Below the pieces are notes generated by a model. The model had not been told where the DNA came from. It saw nothing but the letters and a program-made list of their open reading frames with translations, and did no database searches. Below, one piece after another: positions 61,065-64,000 of a stretch of 64,000 bases of DNA. The position numbers were made by a program, and so were the translations under genes. The stretch covers positions 1-64,000 of the forward strand of contig CAMBFZ010000001.1 of NCBI GenBank assembly GCA_945866125.1, in the 5' to 3' direction. The stretch is from Bordetella parapertussis. GTDB lineage: Bacteria; Pseudomonadota; Gammaproteobacteria; Burkholderiales; Burkholderiaceae_D. Position 1 is the first letter of the stretch, and the number at the start of each line of letters is the position of its first letter.

Positions 61065-62588
61065 ATGGACACGTTGCTCTCGACTTGCGATCTGACAGAT
61101 TGGCTGCGCAGCATCGCGCCGTCGGCGCAACTGTCGTCCGACTCGCGCGACATCAAACCCGGCGATGTATTTTTTGCCTACGCCGGTGACGGTCGAAAAT
61201 TCATTGCGCAAGCCATTGAGGCCGGTGCCGCCGCGATCTTGTTTGATCCCGCGGACGGCTTTGTTTGGGAGGCGCACTGGAATCTGCCGCATCAGGCCGT
61301 GCCTGGTTTGGCGCAGGCGGCCGGCGCCATTGCCAGTCAATGGTATGGGCAGCCGGATCAATCGTTGTTTGCCGTCGCGGTCACTGGCACCAACGGCAAA
61401 ACCTCTTGCACGCAATGGATCGGTCAAGCGCTGTCACGGAATGCAACGCCGACTGCTGTTATCGGCACCTTGGGTGTAGGTTTGTTTCGGCAAGGGTCAT
61501 GCACACAATTTGATGTTACCGGCTACACCACGCCGGATCCGGTGCAGCTGCAGCGTCATCTGGCCGCCCGCAAGCAGCAGGGCGCGGCCGCCTTTGCGAT
61601 CGAGGCATCCTCCATCGGGCTTGATCAGGGGCGTTTGAATGGCGTGCATATCGATGTCGCGGTGTTGACCAATCTGACGCGCGACCATTTGGATTATCAC
61701 GGCGATATGGTGACCTATGAAGCCGCCAAGGCGCGCCTGTTTGACTGGCCGGATCTGCAGCATGCTGTCATTAATCTTGATGATGCGTTTGCCCACCGAT
61801 TGCTCGAGCGCGTTGCGTTGCTTAGCCCGAAGCCCGCCATCATCGGCACGACGATTGAGGGCGCTCCCGACCTTGATGGTGTAAGCATGCTGCGTGCAAG
61901 CGACATTCGTGCATCCCAGCATGGCAGTATATTTCAGCTGAGGTCCCCGCTGGGAACGGCAACGATACGCTCGCAACTCATCGGCCGCTTCAATGTCAGC
62001 AACATGTTGTCGATCGCTGGCGTGTTGCTGGCGCGTGGCTTTGATCTGCCGAAAATAATCGTGGCTCTTGAGTCGCTCGTCGCCGTACCCGGCAGGATGG
62101 AGCAACTCGGTGGTGCCGATACGCCGCTAGTGGTGATTGATTATGCGCACACGCCGGACGCGCTCGAAAAAGCGGTGCAGAGCGTGCATCAGGTGGCGCA
62201 GGAACGTCGCGGCAAACTCTGGTGCGTGTTCGGCTGTGGCGGTGACCGTGATGCGGGCAAGCGGCCGCAGATGGCGCTCGCTGCGCAACAGGCCGAGCAG
62301 TTGATTGTCACGAGTGACAATCCGCGTAGTGAAGAGCCGGCAGCGATTATCGCCCAGATTGTGGCCGGTATACCGACTGCTCGCGCCGATCAATATCTGA
62401 TCATTGAAGACCGGGCCACCGCCATCCTGACTGCGATTCGACAGGCCGACAAACAAGATGTGGTGCTCATCGCCGGTAAGGGACACGAAAATTTTCAGGA
62501 AATCAAAGGCCGTCGTTTTGCTTTCCTCGATGCCGATCATGCCGCGCTGGCTTTAGCCGCGCGCGCCACCCGCCACGGAGGTCACTGA
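61065..62588 (+). CDS. murE: UDP-MurNAc-L-Ala-D-Glu:meso-diaminopimelate ligase MurE
   Basis: MurE (507 aa) adds meso-diaminopimelate to the peptidoglycan precursor. It has the ATP loop TGTNGKTSCTQWI, YTTPDPVQLQRH, the carbamylated-Lys region, and DNPRSEEPAAI; the Asp-Asn-Pro-Arg motif marks diaminopimelate rather than lysine specificity. I preferred the ATG at 61065, with GGAGAG upstream, over a GTG at 61059 that overlaps ftsI. Its stop shares a base with the murF start. Confidence 0.96.
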   Translation: MDTLLSTCDLTDWLRSIAPSAQLSSDSRDIKPGDVFFAYAGDGRKFIAQAIEAGAAAILFDPADGFVWEAHWNLPHQAVPGLAQAAGAIASQWYGQPDQSLFAVAVTGTNGKTSCTQWIGQALSRNATPTAVIGTLGVGLFRQGSCTQFDVTGYTTPDPVQLQRHLAARKQQGAAAFAIEASSIGLDQGRLNGVHIDVAVLTNLTRDHLDYHGDMVTYEAAKARLFDWPDLQHAVINLDDAFAHRLLERVALLSPKPAIIGTTIEGAPDLDGVSMLRASDIRASQHGSIFQLRSPLGTATIRSQLIGRFNVSNMLSIAGVLLARGFDLPKIIVALESLVAVPGRMEQLGGADTPLVVIDYAHTPDALEKAVQSVHQVAQERRGKLWCVFGCGGDRDAGKRPQMALAAQQAEQLIVTSDNPRSEEPAAIIAQIVAGIPTARADQYLIIEDRATAILTAIRQADKQDVVLIAGKGHENFQEIKGRRFAFLDADHAALALAARATRHGGH

Positions 62589-63949
62589 TGCGCGCCGATC
62601 TGGTCGACCTCGTCGCGGCTATTCCCGGTGCGCGCCTGACTGCACCGGCGCAGATCGATGGCGTCTCGACCAATAGCCAGACAGTCATGCCGGGTAATTT
62701 ATTTATCGCGCTTGCGGGCGAGCGGTTTGATGCGCATGATTTTTTGCCGGAAGTTGCGGCCCGCGGCGCTACGGCAGTGGTGGCGTCGCGCGTGCCGCAA
62801 GGCTATCCGTTACCAGCCTTGATCGTGCCCGATACGCGCTATGCCCTAGGCCAGTTGGCCAACTGGTGGCGCTGCCGTTTTGCCATACCGGTTATTGGTG
62901 TGACGGGTAGCAATGGTAAGACCACAGTCAAGGAAATGATTGCGTCCATTTTGGAAGCCCACTACGGCGCGGGACATTATTTGTCGACGCGCGGTAACCT
63001 CAATAATGAAATCGGGGTGCCGCTGACCTTGTTCCGTTTAACTGCAGAGCACCGCGCCGCGGTGATCGAGATGGGCATGAACCATCCCGGCGAAATCGCG
63101 CGCCTTGCCGCCATTGCCGAGCCTACAGTCGGACTGGTAAATAACGCGCAGCGCGAGCATCAGGAATTCATGGCCAGCGTGGCTGCCGTCGCAGAAGAAA
63201 ATGGTGCGGTCTTGCATGGGCTGGCGGCGGATGGTGTCGCCGTCTTCCCGGCTGATGAAGAATTTACACCGCGATGGCGCGCAATTTCCGCTGCGCGGCC
63301 GGTGCGTGACTTTGGCCTGAATGACGAGGCGGCCATACGTGGCACCTATGTCACCAAAGAATTCGGCAGCCTGCTCACCCTCAATGCGAACGGCCAAACC
63401 TTCAGCGCCCATCTCGCCGCAGCGGGTGTGCATAACGTACGCAACGCGCTCGCCGCGTGCGCTGCCACGCTGGCCATTGGTATACCGCCTGACATGATCG
63501 TGCGCGGTCTGGAAGCGTTTACGCCGGTGGCTGGTCGTCTGCAACGTAAGAGCGCAAAAAACGGCGCACTGCTCATCGACGACACCTACAACGCGAATCC
63601 TGATTCGGTCCGTGCGGCTATTGATGTGCTGGCAGCTGCGCCTGCGCCGCGCACTTTGGTGCTGGGCGACATGGGAGAAGTAGGCAGCGAAGGCATTGCC
63701 TTCCATCAGGAAATCGGCAGCTATGCGCGGGCCCGGCATATCGATCAACTTTTTACCTTGGGCAGTCTTGCCGCGCATGCCAGCAGCGCATTCGGTAGCG
63801 CAGCCCGGCACTTTGCAGACATGGACACCTTAAACGAAGTCATCAGCCACATCACCCCTGAGGCCAGTGTGTTGGTCAAAGGATCGCGGTTCATGAAAAT
63901 GGAACGCGTCGTACAACATCTCACAGGCGCGTTAGCGCAGGGACACTGA
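62588..63949 (+). CDS. murF: UDP-MurNAc-tripeptide:D-Ala-D-Ala ligase MurF
   Basis: MurF (453 aa) attaches D-Ala-D-Ala to complete the pentapeptide. It shows the N-terminal substrate domain with GVSTNSQTVMPGNLFIAL, the ATP loop VTGSNGKTTVKEM, and LSTRGNLNNEIGVPLTLF. The C-terminal region carries IDDTYNANPDSVRAAI and VLVKGSRFMKMERVV. Length is typical, and the gene is translationally coupled to murE. Confidence 0.97.
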   Translation: MRADLVDLVAAIPGARLTAPAQIDGVSTNSQTVMPGNLFIALAGERFDAHDFLPEVAARGATAVVASRVPQGYPLPALIVPDTRYALGQLANWWRCRFAIPVIGVTGSNGKTTVKEMIASILEAHYGAGHYLSTRGNLNNEIGVPLTLFRLTAEHRAAVIEMGMNHPGEIARLAAIAEPTVGLVNNAQREHQEFMASVAAVAEENGAVLHGLAADGVAVFPADEEFTPRWRAISAARPVRDFGLNDEAAIRGTYVTKEFGSLLTLNANGQTFSAHLAAAGVHNVRNALAACAATLAIGIPPDMIVRGLEAFTPVAGRLQRKSAKNGALLIDDTYNANPDSVRAAIDVLAAAPAPRTLVLGDMGEVGSEGIAFHQEIGSYARARHIDQLFTLGSLAAHASSAFGSAARHFADMDTLNEVISHITPEASVLVKGSRFMKMERVVQHLTGALAQGH

Positions 63950-63950
63950 C

Positions 63951-64000
63951 ATGCTGCTGTGGCTTGCACAACAATATCAAGACCAACTAGGCGCGCTGCG
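63951..64000 (+). CDS. mraY: MraY, phospho-N-acetylmuramoyl-pentapeptide transferase (5-prime end only)
   Basis: One base after the murF stop, an ATG opens MLLWLAQQYQDQLGAL and runs off the window. This is the usual N-terminus of MraY, which makes lipid I, and the position after murF in the dcw cluster agrees. The identity rests on 16 residues and context. Confidence 0.8.
   Translation, partial: MLLWLAQQYQDQLGAL

Overview
The window reads as a chromosomal segment of a betaproteobacterium of the order Burkholderiales, most like the Oxalobacteraceae. This is inferred from gene order and protein character, not from a database search. Supporting blocks are mutY-mutM-TPR-lolB-ispE-tRNA(Gln)-prs-rplY-pth, ptsN-hprK-rapZ, the giant DUF3683/FAD/Fe-S oxidoreductase followed by HIT, DUF971, ubiE, ubiJ and ubiB, then fmdB-DUF502-aspS-nudB-EEP-clsB, and a dcw cell-wall cluster opening with mraZ. 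No insertion sequence, prophage or CRISPR array was seen.

Region 1 (1-12.5 kb) is a type I secretion island. After the end of a glycosyltransferase gene, a minus-strand operon (7606 to 1607) encodes a small protein resembling the N-terminal half of TnpB-family transposon proteins, two complete T1SS ABC transporters in tandem, an HlyD-type adaptor and an unrecognised 169-aa protein. A trypsin-like protease with an RTX/DUF4214 tail lies just downstream (1540-173). Two RTX/DUF4214 proteins are divergent on the plus strand (7963-10998), and a TolC-like outer membrane protein closes the island (12483-11023). The protease and the first plus-strand RTX protein share the same C-terminal module, which suggests a common export or anchoring signal.

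Region 2 (12.5-30 kb) is housekeeping: base-excision repair (mutY, mutM), lipoprotein sorting (lolB), isoprenoid and PRPP synthesis (ispE, prs), a tRNA-Gln, rplY and pth, an H-NS-like protein behind an AT-rich upstream region, a sugar transferase that appears to lack its catalytic Asp-Glu pair, manC, the nitrogen-PTS group (ptsN-hprK-rapZ plus a stand-alone LON domain), queF, ilvA and a YqaA-family membrane protein.

Region 3 (30-49.6 kb) is the conserved oxidoreductase / ubiquinone / aspS / clsB stretch. Two effector-like genes interrupt it: a minus-strand protein with a possible divergent macro domain (34929-36335) and an ankyrin-repeat protein (44179-46098). A short REP-like hairpin lies between ubiE and ubiJ, where I would expect a Tim44-like gene in relatives.

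Region 4 (49.6-56.9 kb) is a fatty-acid beta-oxidation cluster: a TetR regulator with a 20-bp palindromic operator over its own -10 region, then acyl-CoA dehydrogenase, a hydroxyacyl-CoA dehydrogenase/enoyl-CoA hydratase fusion, thiolase and enoyl-CoA hydratase. Region 5 (56.9-64 kb) holds the RNase P RNA gene and the start of the dcw operon (mraZ, rsmH, ftsL, ftsI, murE, murF, start of mraY). The mraZ promoter carries a 10-bp-phased array of MraZ-type TGGGN boxes.
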